From: Pseudoxanthomonas indica
Lineage (GTDB): Bacteria > Pseudomonadota > Gammaproteobacteria > Xanthomonadales > Xanthomonadaceae
Length of the DNA stretch: 64,000 bases
Assembly (NCBI RefSeq): GCF_900167565.1
Contig: NZ_FUZV01000001.1
Coordinates: forward strand, 2,023,001-2,087,000
Reading direction: 5' to 3'
The notes below the pieces were generated by a model that saw only the letters and a program-made list of their open reading frames with translations, searched no databases and was not told where the DNA came from. The position numbers and the translations under genes are program-made. This document shows positions 17,540 to 25,448 of the stretch, in pieces. How positions within the stretch are numbered: the stretch's first letter is position 1; each line of letters starts with the position of its first letter.

Positions 17540-18364
17540 ATGGTCGACCGCCTCGCCGTCCTGCTCGAGCGCTTTTCGGTCACTGCCCAGGTCTTCCACG
17601 CCGGCGCGCTGTGCGGCATCAACACCCTGGAGGCTGAGGAAGGCCTGGGTCAGCTGCATCTGATCCAGCGCGGCCCGCTCGAGGTCTTCCATGGCAACAC
17701 CTCGCTGCAGATCGCTGAGCCCAGCCTGTTGCTGTATCCGCGCGCCACCACCCATCGCTTTGTCAGTGATGCCGACAGCGGTGCCGACATGGCCTGCGCC
17801 AACGTGCGTTTCGAAGGCGGCGCGCAGAACCCGATCTGCGCGGCCTTGCCCGAGGTCATCTGCCTGCCGCTGGATGAGATCCACGGCGCCAGCGAAGTAC
17901 TGGCGCTGCTGTTCGAAGAAGCCTTCACCCAACGCTGCGGGCGCAGCGCGCTGGTCAACCGCTTGTTCGAAGTGGTGATGATCCAGGTGCTGCGCCAGTT
18001 GATGGAAACCGGCGACGTCAAGGGCGGCATGCTCGCCGGCCTGTCGCACCCACGTCTGCGCAATGCCATCGTGGCGATGCATGAGTCACCCGCGAAGGAC
18101 TGGACGCTGGATGCGCTGGCCACTGCGGCCGGCATGTCGCGCACCGTGTTCGCCAACAGCTTCCGCGACGCGTTGGGCATGACGCCGGGGCAATACCTGC
18201 AGGGTTGGCGTGTCGGCTTGGCCCAGCAGGCATTGCGCAACGGCAAGCCGCTCAAGGTCGTTGCGTCGGACGTGGGCTACGGCAGTGAAGCCGCGCTGTC
18301 GCGCGCGTTCAAGGCGCAGCTGGGCGCTTCGCCGCGGGAGTGGAAGAAGGCGCAGGCCGCTTAG
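17540..18364 (+). CDS. AraC-family transcriptional regulator
   Basis: 274 residues. The N-terminal ~165 residues form a cupin-like sensing domain of the AraC cupin_6 type ([26 protein letters not shown]). The C terminus carries two helix-turn-helix motifs ([21 protein letters not shown] and [20 protein letters not shown]) and ends in PREWKKA. The ATG at 17540 follows GGAG by 7 bp. It is divergent from ohr and may regulate it. Its last 56 bp overlap, tail to tail, the 3' end of the thioredoxin lipoprotein gene on the other strand. Confidence 0.9.
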   Translation: MVDRLAVLLERFSVTAQVFHAGALCGINTLEAEEGLGQLHLIQRGPLEVFHGNTSLQIAEPSLLLYPRATTHRFVSDADSGADMACANVRFEGGAQNPICAALPEVICLPLDEIHGASEVLALLFEEAFTQRCGRSALVNRLFEVVMIQVLRQLMETGDVKGGMLAGLSHPRLRNAIVAMHESPAKDWTLDALATAAGMSRTVFANSFRDALGMTPGQYLQGWRVGLAQQALRNGKPLKVVASDVGYGSEAALSRAFKAQLGASPREWKKAQAA

Positions 18365-18899
18365 CCAGCAGCTGCTTGATCTTCGCCTCCGTCGCTTCGT
18401 ACTCGCCTTCGCCAAAGTGCTGGTAGACGATGCGGCCGTCCTGATCGATCAAGTACAGCGCCGGCCAGTAGCGGTTGTTGTAGGCATTCCAGGTGCGGTA
18501 GTCGTTGTCCTGCGCCACCGGATAGCTGATGCCGAAGCGTTTCACCGCCGCCTGCAGGTTGGGCAACGATTTCTCGTAGCCGTACTCGGGCGTGTGCACG
18601 CCGATCACCACCAGGCCATCGTCGGCGTACTGCTGGTGCCAGGCCTTGGTATGCGGCAGCACTTGGATGCAGTTGATGCAGGAGTAGGTCCAGAACTCCA
18701 CCAGCACCACCTTGCCGCGCAGCTGCTGCAGGGTCTGCGGCGTGCTGTTGATCCATTGGCCGATGCCGGTGAACTCCGGCGCCATCGGCGCGGGTGAGGT
18801 GTGGTTGGGTTCTACCGGATCGGCCGCCACGTTGGGCGAGCACGCCGAAGCAAACAGACAGGCCGCGAGCAGGGTCACGGTGGGTTTGAAGAACTTCAT
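18309..18899 (-). CDS. TlpA-like thioredoxin lipoprotein
   Basis: 196 residues. The N terminus (MKFFKPTVTL, then LAACLFASAC) is a lipoprotein signal with Cys20 as the probable lipidation site. The thioredoxin fold carries the redox motif WTYSCINC and the conserved NRYWPALYLID segment containing the cis-Pro. It should be a periplasmic thiol reductant or oxidant. The ATG at 18899 follows AAGGA by 8 bp, just after the ccdA stop; long upstream extensions of the frame are spurious. The neighbouring CcdA would feed it electrons across the inner membrane. The 3' end overlaps the convergent AraC gene by 56 bp. Confidence 0.9.
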   Translation of the reverse strand: MKFFKPTVTLLAACLFASACSPNVAADPVEPNHTSPAPMAPEFTGIGQWINSTPQTLQQLRGKVVLVEFWTYSCINCIQVLPHTKAWHQQYADDGLVVIGVHTPEYGYEKSLPNLQAAVKRFGISYPVAQDNDYRTWNAYNNRYWPALYLIDQDGRIVYQHFGEGEYEATEAKIKQLLAKRPAPSSTPAAKRPAAP

Positions 18900-18901
18900 G
18901 A

Positions 18902-19606
18902 TCACAATCCTTGGGAAACGGAGGGAAGCCATTGCGTGGCCCAGGCAGACACCAGCACGTCGTACTGGAACAACTGCAGCAGCGCGACAGCCACGGCGAG
19001 AGCGCCAAACAGCTGTCGGATCAGCACGGCACGGCGTTGCAGGAATGACAGGCGGGCGGTGACCCAGTGGCCGCCATAGGCGATGGCCAACATCGGCAGG
19101 CCCGCGCCGATGGCGTACAGCGCGAGCAGGGCGGTGGCATGTGTCGGTGCCTGCGAGCTGGCTGCCAGCGACAACACCGAAGCCAGCACCGGACCCGCAC
19201 ACGGCGTCCATGCCAGCCCCAGCGATGCGCCTACCAGCAGCAGGCCCCATCCACCGCGCGGTTCCTTCGCCTGCGTGGGAACGTAGGCACGTCCCGCACG
19301 CCATTGCTGCACGCGCGCCACCAGCCAGTCGAACGGTGCAGGCCAGAAACACGCCAGGCCGGCGACGAGCAGCACCACGATGGAAGCGGTGCGGATGTGG
19401 CCCTGCAGCTCACCGGACGAGGCCGACAACCAACCAATCAACACGCCGCCGGCAGCGAACGTCGCCACAAAGCCGGCGATGATCAGCAGCGGATCGCGCC
19501 GGCCACGGCCGGCGCTGGTGGCCAGCACGATCGGCAACACTGGCAGGATGCACGGCGAAAGAATCGTGGCCATGCCGGCGGCGATGGCGAGTGCGTAGTC
19601 GAACAT
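18902..19606 (-). CDS. CcdA-family transmembrane thiol electron transporter
   Basis: 234 residues with six predicted membrane helices, matching CcdA rather than the larger DsbD. The two membrane cysteines that shuttle electrons are Cys19 (ILSPCILP) and Cys136 (AWTPCAGP). It would carry reducing power from cytoplasmic thioredoxin to a periplasmic partner, here almost certainly the TlpA-like lipoprotein encoded immediately downstream. AGGGAG before the ATG overlaps the stop codon of the upstream hydrolase gene, so the three genes form one operon. Confidence 0.9.
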   Translation of the reverse strand: MFDYALAIAAGMATILSPCILPVLPIVLATSAGRGRRDPLLIIAGFVATFAAGGVLIGWLSASSGELQGHIRTASIVVLLVAGLACFWPAPFDWLVARVQQWRAGRAYVPTQAKEPRGGWGLLLVGASLGLAWTPCAGPVLASVLSLAASSQAPTHATALLALYAIGAGLPMLAIAYGGHWVTARLSFLQRRAVLIRQLFGALAVAVALLQLFQYDVLVSAWATQWLPSVSQGL

Positions 19607-19615
19607 GTCGGCTCC

Positions 19616-20692
19616 CTAGAGACGGGTGGCGTCAATCACGGCCTGCACGAACTCGGCCGGGGTTTCCTGCGGTGGGTTGTGGCCGACACCGCCGGTGAAG
19701 GTGCGGTGCTGGTACTTGCCGGTGAACCTGGCGGCGTAGGCCGCAGGCGCCGGATGGGGCGCGCCATTGGCATCGCCTTCGATGCTGATCGTCGGCACGC
19801 TGATCGTCGGACCCTGCGCGAGCCGCTTTTCCAGCGCGTCATACTTGGCCTCGCCTTCTGCCAGACCCAAGCGCCAGCGGTAGTTGTGGATGACGATGGC
19901 GACGTGATCGGGGTTGTCGAGCGCGGCGGCGCTGCGATCGAACTCCGCATCGCTGAACTTCCACTGCGGCGAGGCCAGCTGCCAGATCTGCTTGGCGAAG
20001 TCGTGGGTGTACTGGGCGTAGCCGGCGCGGCCGCGCTCGGTGGTGAAGTAGAACTGGTACCACCACTGCAACTCGGCTTGCGGCGTCAGCGGCTTCTTGC
20101 TGGCTTCCTGGCTGCCGATCAGATAGCCACTGACCGACACCAGCGCCTTGACCCGTTCCGGCCATACCGCCGCGACGATGTCGGCCGAGCGCGCGCCCCA
20201 ATCAAAGCCCGCCAGCGTCGCGCGTTCGATCTTCAGCGCGTCCATCAACGCAATCACGTCCGAGGCCAGCGCCGCCGGCTGCGCGTTGCGCGGCGTCTGC
20301 GCCCACAGGAAACGGGTGCTGCCGTAGCCGCGCAGGTGCGGCACGATCACGCGATAGCCCTTTGCCGCCAGTTGCGGGGCGACGGCCGCGTAGCTGTTGA
20401 TGTCGTAGGGCCAGCCGTGCAGCAGGATGATCACCTCGCCGCCTGCCGGGCCCAGCTCGGCGTAGCCGATGTCGAGATCGCCGGCCTCGACGTGCTTGGT
20501 GGCCAGCAACGGTGGCGGCAGGCTTGCCGGGGTTTCCGCGGCAAACGCCTGGCCGGACATGGCGCCGGCCATCGCCAGCAGCATGGGTCCGAAGCGCAGG
20601 AGCGAGATCCGGCGCGCCATGGCGGCGCCGATGCCGCGGGAACCACCCAAGACGAGGGCGGTTTTTTGGGGGAGGGAGGACGGAGTCTGCAT
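19616..20692 (-). CDS. Exported epoxide-hydrolase-like alpha/beta hydrolase with N-terminal SDR remnant
   Basis: 358 residues from the ATG at 20692, the only start with a good ribosome site (AAGGAAG, 6 bp). The catalytic region has HGWP (92-95), PHLRGYGST and the nucleophile motif AGFDWGA with Asp164 where lipases have Ser, which is typical of epoxide hydrolases and dehalogenases; His lies in GGVGHNPP. The first 24 residues (QKTALVLGGSRGIGAA) are instead the glycine-rich Rossmann start of a short-chain dehydrogenase, followed directly by a normal signal peptide (MARRISLLRFGPMLLAM, then GQAFA-AE). The gene thus looks fused to the 5' end of a lost SDR gene. An internal ATG at 20620 would give a clean signal peptide but has no ribosome site. 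First gene of the operon with ccdA and tlpA-like. Confidence 0.85.
   Translation of the reverse strand: MQTPSSLPQKTALVLGGSRGIGAAMARRISLLRFGPMLLAMAGAMSGQAFAAETPASLPPPLLATKHVEAGDLDIGYAELGPAGGEVIILLHGWPYDINSYAAVAPQLAAKGYRVIVPHLRGYGSTRFLWAQTPRNAQPAALASDVIALMDALKIERATLAGFDWGARSADIVAAVWPERVKALVSVSGYLIGSQEASKKPLTPQAELQWWYQFYFTTERGRAGYAQYTHDFAKQIWQLASPQWKFSDAEFDRSAAALDNPDHVAIVIHNYRWRLGLAEGEAKYDALEKRLAQGPTISVPTISIEGDANGAPHPAPAAYAARFTGKYQHRTFTGGVGHNPPQETPAEFVQAVIDATRL
20609..20692 (-). pseudogene. 5' remnant of a short-chain dehydrogenase gene fused to the hydrolase
   Basis: Encodes MQTPSSLPQKTALVLGG then SRGIGAA, the TGxxxGIG-type NAD(P)-binding start of an SDR, with its own ribosome site. After GIGAAMARR the SDR similarity ends and a signal peptide begins. 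MARR fits both proteins (SDRs often read GIGAAIARRL), suggesting a deletion at short homology. The rest of the SDR is absent. Confidence 0.5.
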
Positions 20693-20923
20693 GGCGCTTC
20701 CTTTTTCAGGTTCATGCCAGCGGAAGGGCCCGTTGGCGACGGAGGCCATTTCGCGCCGCCGGTTTATCGGCTGCGTGTCCGGGAAGCGGGGGATTTGTAT
20801 CGGAATGTATCCACGGCGCCGGCGGACGCTTTGGCATACAAAGCCAGGCTCGCGCGCGCTGGCTGCGCGCTACCATCTCCTCAGCCCCCATTTGCGTGGG
20901 CTCGCCCGGAGCCCGAGTACACG

Positions 20924-21664
20924 ATGACCCCCACCGATCACATCCTGGTTGTCGATGACGACCGTGACATCCGCCAGATGGTGGGCGACTACCTGCGCAA
21001 GAACGGCCTGCGGGTCACGCTCGCCGCCGATGGTCGCGAAATGCGCGCGGCGCTGGAGGCCAGCGATGTCGATCTGATCGTGCTGGACGTGATGATGCCG
21101 GGCGAAGACGGGCTCACCCTGTGCCGCAACCTTCGCGCCGGCAAGCATCGCGCGGTGCCGGTGGTGATGCTGACGGCACGTGATGACGAGACCGATCGCA
21201 TCATCGGCCTGGAGATGGGCGCGGACGACTACGTCATCAAACCGTTCTCCTCGCGCGAACTGCTGGCCCGCATCAACGCCGTGATCCGGCGCGCACGCAT
21301 GCTGCCGCCGAATTTGCAGGTCAGCGAGGCGACACGACTGATCGGATTCGGCCAATGGAAGCTGGACACGACCGCGCGGCATCTGCTCGATGAGGGCGGA
21401 ACGGCCTATCCGCTCAGCGGGGCGGAGTTCCGCCTGCTGCGGGTGTTCATCGATCATCCGCAGCGCGTGCTCAGCCGTGACCAGCTGCTGAGCCTGACCC
21501 AGGGCCGCGAGGCGGAACTGTTCGACCGCTCCATCGATCTGCTGGTCAGTCGCCTGCGCCAGCGCCTGGGCGATGGCGCGCGCGAGCAGACCTACATCAA
21601 GACCGTGCGCAGCGAAGGCTATGTTTTCAGTCAGGCCGTGACCCTGATCGGCGATGACGCATGA
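20924..21664 (+). CDS. OmpR-family two-component response regulator
   Basis: 246 residues. The receiver domain has the acidic pocket DDD (11-13), phosphoacceptor Asp55 in VLDVMMPGEDG, Thr in MLTARDDE and Lys in YVIKPF. The C-terminal winged-helix domain (YPLSGAEFRLLRVFIDHPQRV to IKTVRSEGYVF) is of the OmpR/PhoB type. The start is chosen by alignment to the family; the ribosome site is weak (GGAG at 12 bp). Its stop overlaps the histidine kinase start in ATGA, so the two are a coupled pair. The 231-bp region upstream, shared with the divergent hydrolase operon, must carry its promoter. Confidence 0.93.
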   Translation: MTPTDHILVVDDDRDIRQMVGDYLRKNGLRVTLAADGREMRAALEASDVDLIVLDVMMPGEDGLTLCRNLRAGKHRAVPVVMLTARDDETDRIIGLEMGADDYVIKPFSSRELLARINAVIRRARMLPPNLQVSEATRLIGFGQWKLDTTARHLLDEGGTAYPLSGAEFRLLRVFIDHPQRVLSRDQLLSLTQGREAELFDRSIDLLVSRLRQRLGDGAREQTYIKTVRSEGYVFSQAVTLIGDDA

Positions 21665-22995
21665 GCATCGCATCTGCCGCGCTCAGTCCTTCCTGGTTGC
21701 CACGTACCTTGTCGGCGCGGATCCTGCTGACCCTGGCCGGCGGACTGTTGCTCGCCCATGCCCTGTCGTTCGCCTTGTTGTTCTACGAACGCGCCAGCGC
21801 CACGCGCTCGATGATGCTGACCAACCTGGAGCAGGACATCCCGGTCAGCGTGGCCTTGCTGGAACATCTGCCCGCCACCGAGCGAACGCAGTGGCTGCCG
21901 CAACTGGAGCGACGTACGTATCGCTACCTGCTGCGGCCCGCCCGGGCAGGCACACCGCTGGCCAGCGATCGCGCGCGCCAGGTGACGGCGCTGATCGATG
22001 ATGCGCTGATGCATCGCTACGCGTTGCGTCCGCGCGCGGTTGGCGCTTCACCGGAACGCTTCGAAGTGGAACTGAACCTGGCCGATGGTCAGCCATTGAC
22101 CATCGAGGTCACGCCAGCGCCGCTGCCGATCGCCCGCTGGCTGCCGTGGGTGTTGGCCGCACAGGTTTTGCTGCTGCTGGGCTGCTCATGGTGGGCCGTG
22201 CGTCTGGCCACGCGCCCGCTGGCGCGCCTGGCGGATGCTGCAGACCGGCTGGACCCGGCGCAGCCCGGCCAGCCGTTGCTGCAGGAAGGGCCTAGCGAAG
22301 TCGCCCGCGCCGCCACCGCGCTCAACGCCCTGCAAGCGCGGGTGAGCGCACATGTGGCAGAGCGCACGCAGATTCTGGCGGCCATCTCGCATGACCTGCA
22401 GACGCCGATCACCCGCATGCGCCTGCGCCTGGATGCGATGGAAGAAACGCCGGAGCAGGCGCGTCTGCTGGAAGACGTACAGCAGATCAGCCAGCTGGTA
22501 CGCGAGGGCGTCAACTACGCACGCGGGGCGCATGCCAGCCTGGGGCCATCAGTGCGCCTGGATCTGCCGTCCTTTCTGGACAGCGTGGTCGCTGACTATC
22601 AGGACACCGGCAAACCGGTACAGCGCATCGAAGGCGCCAGCGCGTCAGTGCAGACTCATCCCCAGGTGCTGCGCCGGATCGTGCAGAACCTGATCGACAA
22701 CGCGCTTGCCTATGGCGGTAGTGCTGAAACGCGGCTACGCCAGCAGGCCGACGGTGGCGTTGCCATCGAAGTACTGGATCGCGGCCCCGGCATTCCCGAG
22801 GATCAACTGAAGGCCGTGCTGCAACCGTTCCATCGTCTGGAAAGCTCGCGCAGCCGCAGCACCGGTGGCACCGGCCTGGGGCTGGCGATTGCGCAGCAGT
22901 TGAGCCAGGCACTGGGCGGAACACTGAGCTTGAGCAATCGTGATGGCGGCGGATTGCAGGCGAGGGTGACTTTGCCACCAACGACGAACGCCTGA
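21661..22995 (+). CDS. EnvZ-type sensor histidine kinase
   Basis: 444 residues. The first membrane helix is about 20-42, with a periplasmic sensor of about 115 residues, the second helix about 160-180, then HAMP. Phosphoacceptor is His244 in ISHDLQTPITRMRLRLD (HisKA), followed by the ATPase boxes VQNLIDNALAYGG, LDRGPGIPE and GGTGLGLAIAQQL. It is the cognate kinase of the coupled OmpR-type regulator. The HD-x-x-TP pattern and layout are EnvZ-like. The signal is unknown. Its stop lies 1 bp from the stop of the convergent glycosyltransferase gene. Confidence 0.93.
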   Translation: MSIASAALSPSWLPRTLSARILLTLAGGLLLAHALSFALLFYERASATRSMMLTNLEQDIPVSVALLEHLPATERTQWLPQLERRTYRYLLRPARAGTPLASDRARQVTALIDDALMHRYALRPRAVGASPERFEVELNLADGQPLTIEVTPAPLPIARWLPWVLAAQVLLLLGCSWWAVRLATRPLARLADAADRLDPAQPGQPLLQEGPSEVARAATALNALQARVSAHVAERTQILAAISHDLQTPITRMRLRLDAMEETPEQARLLEDVQQISQLVREGVNYARGAHASLGPSVRLDLPSFLDSVVADYQDTGKPVQRIEGASASVQTHPQVLRRIVQNLIDNALAYGGSAETRLRQQADGGVAIEVLDRGPGIPEDQLKAVLQPFHRLESSRSRSTGGTGLGLAIAQQLSQALGGTLSLSNRDGGGLQARVTLPPTTNA

Positions 22996-22996
22996 A

Positions 22997-24199
22997 TCAG
23001 CTACGCGCGTACCGCTCCACCCACCGCACACCTTCAGCCAGTCCATCCTCCTGTCGCATGCTCTCTCCCAGGCGAGCAGCCGACATGCGTGCCGCATCGG
23101 TATCGGCAAATTCAATCGCACGCGACAACTGCGTGGCAGTGATCGATGAACCCTTCAAGGTCTCGCGCATGATCCCGGCGGCACGCAGGCGTCCACCCCA
23201 GAAGAACTGGTCGCCGGCAAACGGCACGATGATCGACGGCACGCCCGCGCGGCAGGCCGAATGGGTGGTGCCCGATCCGCCGTGATGGATTGCCATCGCC
23301 ACGCGCGGCAGCAGCCAGTCATGTGGCACATGGCCGACGGCGTGGAAGTTGGCCGGCAATCGGCCTGCATCGATGCCGCTCCAGCCGGCATTGAACAGCG
23401 CGCGCCGTGAGCCTACGGCGCCAACCACCGCCTCCAGCAGGCGCGCATGGTCAAAGCCGGCCATGCTGCCGAAGCCGATATAGATCGGTGGCTCGCCGGC
23501 ATCCAGATAGGCCACCAGCTCATCCGGCGTTGTCCAGCCTTGCGCTTCCGCCGGCGGAATCCATTGCCCGCAGATCTGCGCGTTGTCCGGCCAGTCCCGA
23601 GGTCGCGGCACCAGCGCAGGGGAGATGCCGTACAACACTGGATGCGTTTGCCATAGCGACTTGCGCGGCGGCAAACCGACATCGGCGCGCGCACGGTTGG
23701 TCGCCTTGCGGAAGATCGCCCAGGTCAGCTGGTTGAACAGCTGGTGGCTGCCGCGGTTGAACGCTTGCGGCACGGCGAAAGGCAGGAACGGCGTGGCGAA
23801 CTCGCGGGTCGGCGAAATCGGGATCAGCATGGCGCCAATGACCGGCACATTCAGCGCTTCGCCGGCGGACAGGCCGACGAACGCCGCCAGCCCGGACACG
23901 ATCAGCGCATCGCAATCGCTTCCATGCTCCAGCGCCTGCCGCATCCACTCGGCGCTGCGTTGCGTGGCCAGCCGGGCCAGGTTGCGGTTGATGTCGCGCA
24001 TGCCACCTTCGGCTGCCAGCGTCGCGCGGATGTCGCCTGCCAATGCACTGCAAGGCACACCCAGCGATCGCGCGATGCCCAGCGTGGAGGCGTCGCCCAG
24101 CAGTTCCACTGTGTGGCCGGCCTGCATCAGGGCATGCCCCAGCGCGGCCAGCGGGCGCGTATCGCCCTCGGTGCCGTAGGTGAGGATCAGCAGCTTCAT
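22997..24199 (-). CDS. UGT-like glycosyltransferase (GT-B fold, GT1/GT28-like)
   Basis: 400 residues from the ATG at 24199 (a GTG two codons upstream is possible; neither has a clear ribosome site). The N terminus, MKLLILTYGTEGDTRPLAALG, is the typical acceptor-binding start of UGT/MGT-type enzymes. The C-terminal nucleotide-sugar site is visible in HHGGSGTTHSACRAGVPSII followed by VPFAGDQFFWG. Closest families are the macrolide, sterol and rhamnolipid-type glycosyltransferases, which use NDP-sugars on lipid or small-molecule acceptors. Acceptor unknown. Convergent with the sensor kinase gene and divergent from folE. Confidence 0.85.
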   Translation of the reverse strand: MKLLILTYGTEGDTRPLAALGHALMQAGHTVELLGDASTLGIARSLGVPCSALAGDIRATLAAEGGMRDINRNLARLATQRSAEWMRQALEHGSDCDALIVSGLAAFVGLSAGEALNVPVIGAMLIPISPTREFATPFLPFAVPQAFNRGSHQLFNQLTWAIFRKATNRARADVGLPPRKSLWQTHPVLYGISPALVPRPRDWPDNAQICGQWIPPAEAQGWTTPDELVAYLDAGEPPIYIGFGSMAGFDHARLLEAVVGAVGSRRALFNAGWSGIDAGRLPANFHAVGHVPHDWLLPRVAMAIHHGGSGTTHSACRAGVPSIIVPFAGDQFFWGGRLRAAGIMRETLKGSSITATQLSRAIEFADTDAARMSAARLGESMRQEDGLAEGVRWVERYARS

Positions 24200-24287
24200 C
24201 GCCACAGGATAGCGTGCGGCCGGTCAGCTTCCGAAACCTGCCGCGCCGCAATGCGTTAACATCGCTGCCCCGCACGGGAGTACCACG

Positions 24288-24887
24288 ATGAGCGAACCCA
24301 ACGACCCCTCCGGCAAGATCTCGCAGGCGCAGGCTGAAGACGCCATCCGCGTCTTGCTCGAATGGGCGGGTGAGAATCCGCAGCGCGAAGGCCTGCTGGA
24401 TACGCCCAAGCGCGTGGCCAAGGCCTACCGCGACTGGTTCAGCGGATACCAGATGGACCCGCGTGAATACCTGGCGCGCACCTTCGAGGAAGTGGCCGGC
24501 TACGACGAGATGATCGTGCTGCGCGACATCGAGTTCGAAAGCCACTGCGAGCACCACATGGCGCCGATCATTGGCCGCGCCCATGTCGGCTACCTGCCCA
24601 GCGGCAAGGTGGTGGGCATCAGCAAGCTGGCGCGCGTGGTGGATGTGTATGCGCGCCGCTTCCAGGTGCAGGAAAAGCTCACCGCGCAGATCGCCCAGGC
24701 GATCCAGGATGTGCTGCAGCCGCGCGGCGTGGGCGTGGTAATCGAAGCCACGCATGAGTGCATGACCACCCGCGGCGTGCACAAGCGCGGCGTGAGCATG
24801 GTCACTTCGAAGATGCTGGGTGAGTTCCGCGAGGATGCGCGCACGCGTTCGGAGTTCCTGCGCTTTCTTGAGAGCGGCAAGCGCTGA
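24288..24887 (+). CDS. folE: GTP cyclohydrolase I
   Basis: 199-residue enzyme converting GTP to 7,8-dihydroneopterin triphosphate, the first step of folate and also a precursor for queuosine. Zinc ligands Cys87 and His90 (ESHCEHHM) and Cys158 (THECMTTRG) are in place, along with [16 protein letters not shown] and QEKLT of the FolE core. CGGGAG 7 bp before the ATG supports the start. Monocistronic, followed by a long stem-loop. Confidence 0.97.
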   Translation: MSEPNDPSGKISQAQAEDAIRVLLEWAGENPQREGLLDTPKRVAKAYRDWFSGYQMDPREYLARTFEEVAGYDEMIVLRDIEFESHCEHHMAPIIGRAHVGYLPSGKVVGISKLARVVDVYARRFQVQEKLTAQIAQAIQDVLQPRGVGVVIEATHECMTTRGVHKRGVSMVTSKMLGEFREDARTRSEFLRFLESGKR

Positions 24888-24894
24888 GAGTTTG

Positions 24895-24948
24895 CCGGGG
24901 TCGGGGCTGACCAGACATTCGTCTGTTTAGAGCCAGCCCCGAACCCGG
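24895..24948. terminator. Long stem-loop after folE
   Basis: Outer arms of 15 bases, CCGGGGTCGGGGCTG (24895-24909) and CAGCCCCGAACCCGG (24934-24948), pair with a single G-U. An inner hairpin CAGAC-ATTC-GTCTG sits at 24912-24925. It fills most of the 76-bp gap between folE and the ychJ-like gene. No T-run follows, so intrinsic termination is probable but not certain. Confidence 0.5.
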
Positions 24949-24963
24949 CCATCCATCCGCACC

Positions 24964-25359
24964 ATGAAACCGACCTCCCCGAATCCCTGCCCCTGCGGCA
25001 CCGGCAAGCCCTACACCGCCTGCTGCGGCCCACTGCACGCAGGCGCACCCGCAGCCGACGCACTCGCCCTGATGCGCTCACGCTACAGCGCCTACGTGCT
25101 GCGTGACGAAGCCTACCTGCGCAGCAGCTGGGATCCCGCCACCTGCCCCGACGACCTCGGCTTCGACGGCGAAGGCGCGCAAACCCACTGGCTGGGTCTG
25201 GACATCAAGGATCACCGCAGCACGGGCGAGGACACCGCCGAGGTCGAATTCGTCGCCCGCTATCGCATCGGCGGCGGCAGCGCGGTGCGCCTGCACGAAC
25301 GCAGCCGCTTCGTCCGGCGCGAAGGTCGCTGGTACTACGTCGATGGAACACATCGCTGA
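24964..25359 (+). CDS. YchJ-like SEC-C zinc motif protein (UPF0225)
   Basis: 131 residues. The N terminus carries the SEC-C zinc-binding motif [14 protein letters not shown], and the body ([21 protein letters not shown], and the C-terminal [14 protein letters not shown]) matches the YchJ/UPF0225 family with its NTF2-like domain. Molecular function of the family is not established. Length is close to the ~150-residue E. coli protein. No clear ribosome site; ATG chosen by family alignment. Confidence 0.88.
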   Translation: MKPTSPNPCPCGTGKPYTACCGPLHAGAPAADALALMRSRYSAYVLRDEAYLRSSWDPATCPDDLGFDGEGAQTHWLGLDIKDHRSTGEDTAEVEFVARYRIGGGSAVRLHERSRFVRREGRWYYVDGTHR

Positions 25360-25448
25360 ACACGTTCGGATGACGCCGCCACAAGGCGGTCGCAAAGCGC
25401 TTCAACACGCGGCAAAGTAAGGACTCCCCCAGGCCAGGGAGGCCGTCG

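Noticed and set aside
19067..20923. Long N-terminal extension of the response regulator frame
   Set aside because: It runs antisense through ccdA and the hydrolase gene; the receiver domain begins at 20924 as in all OmpR-type proteins.
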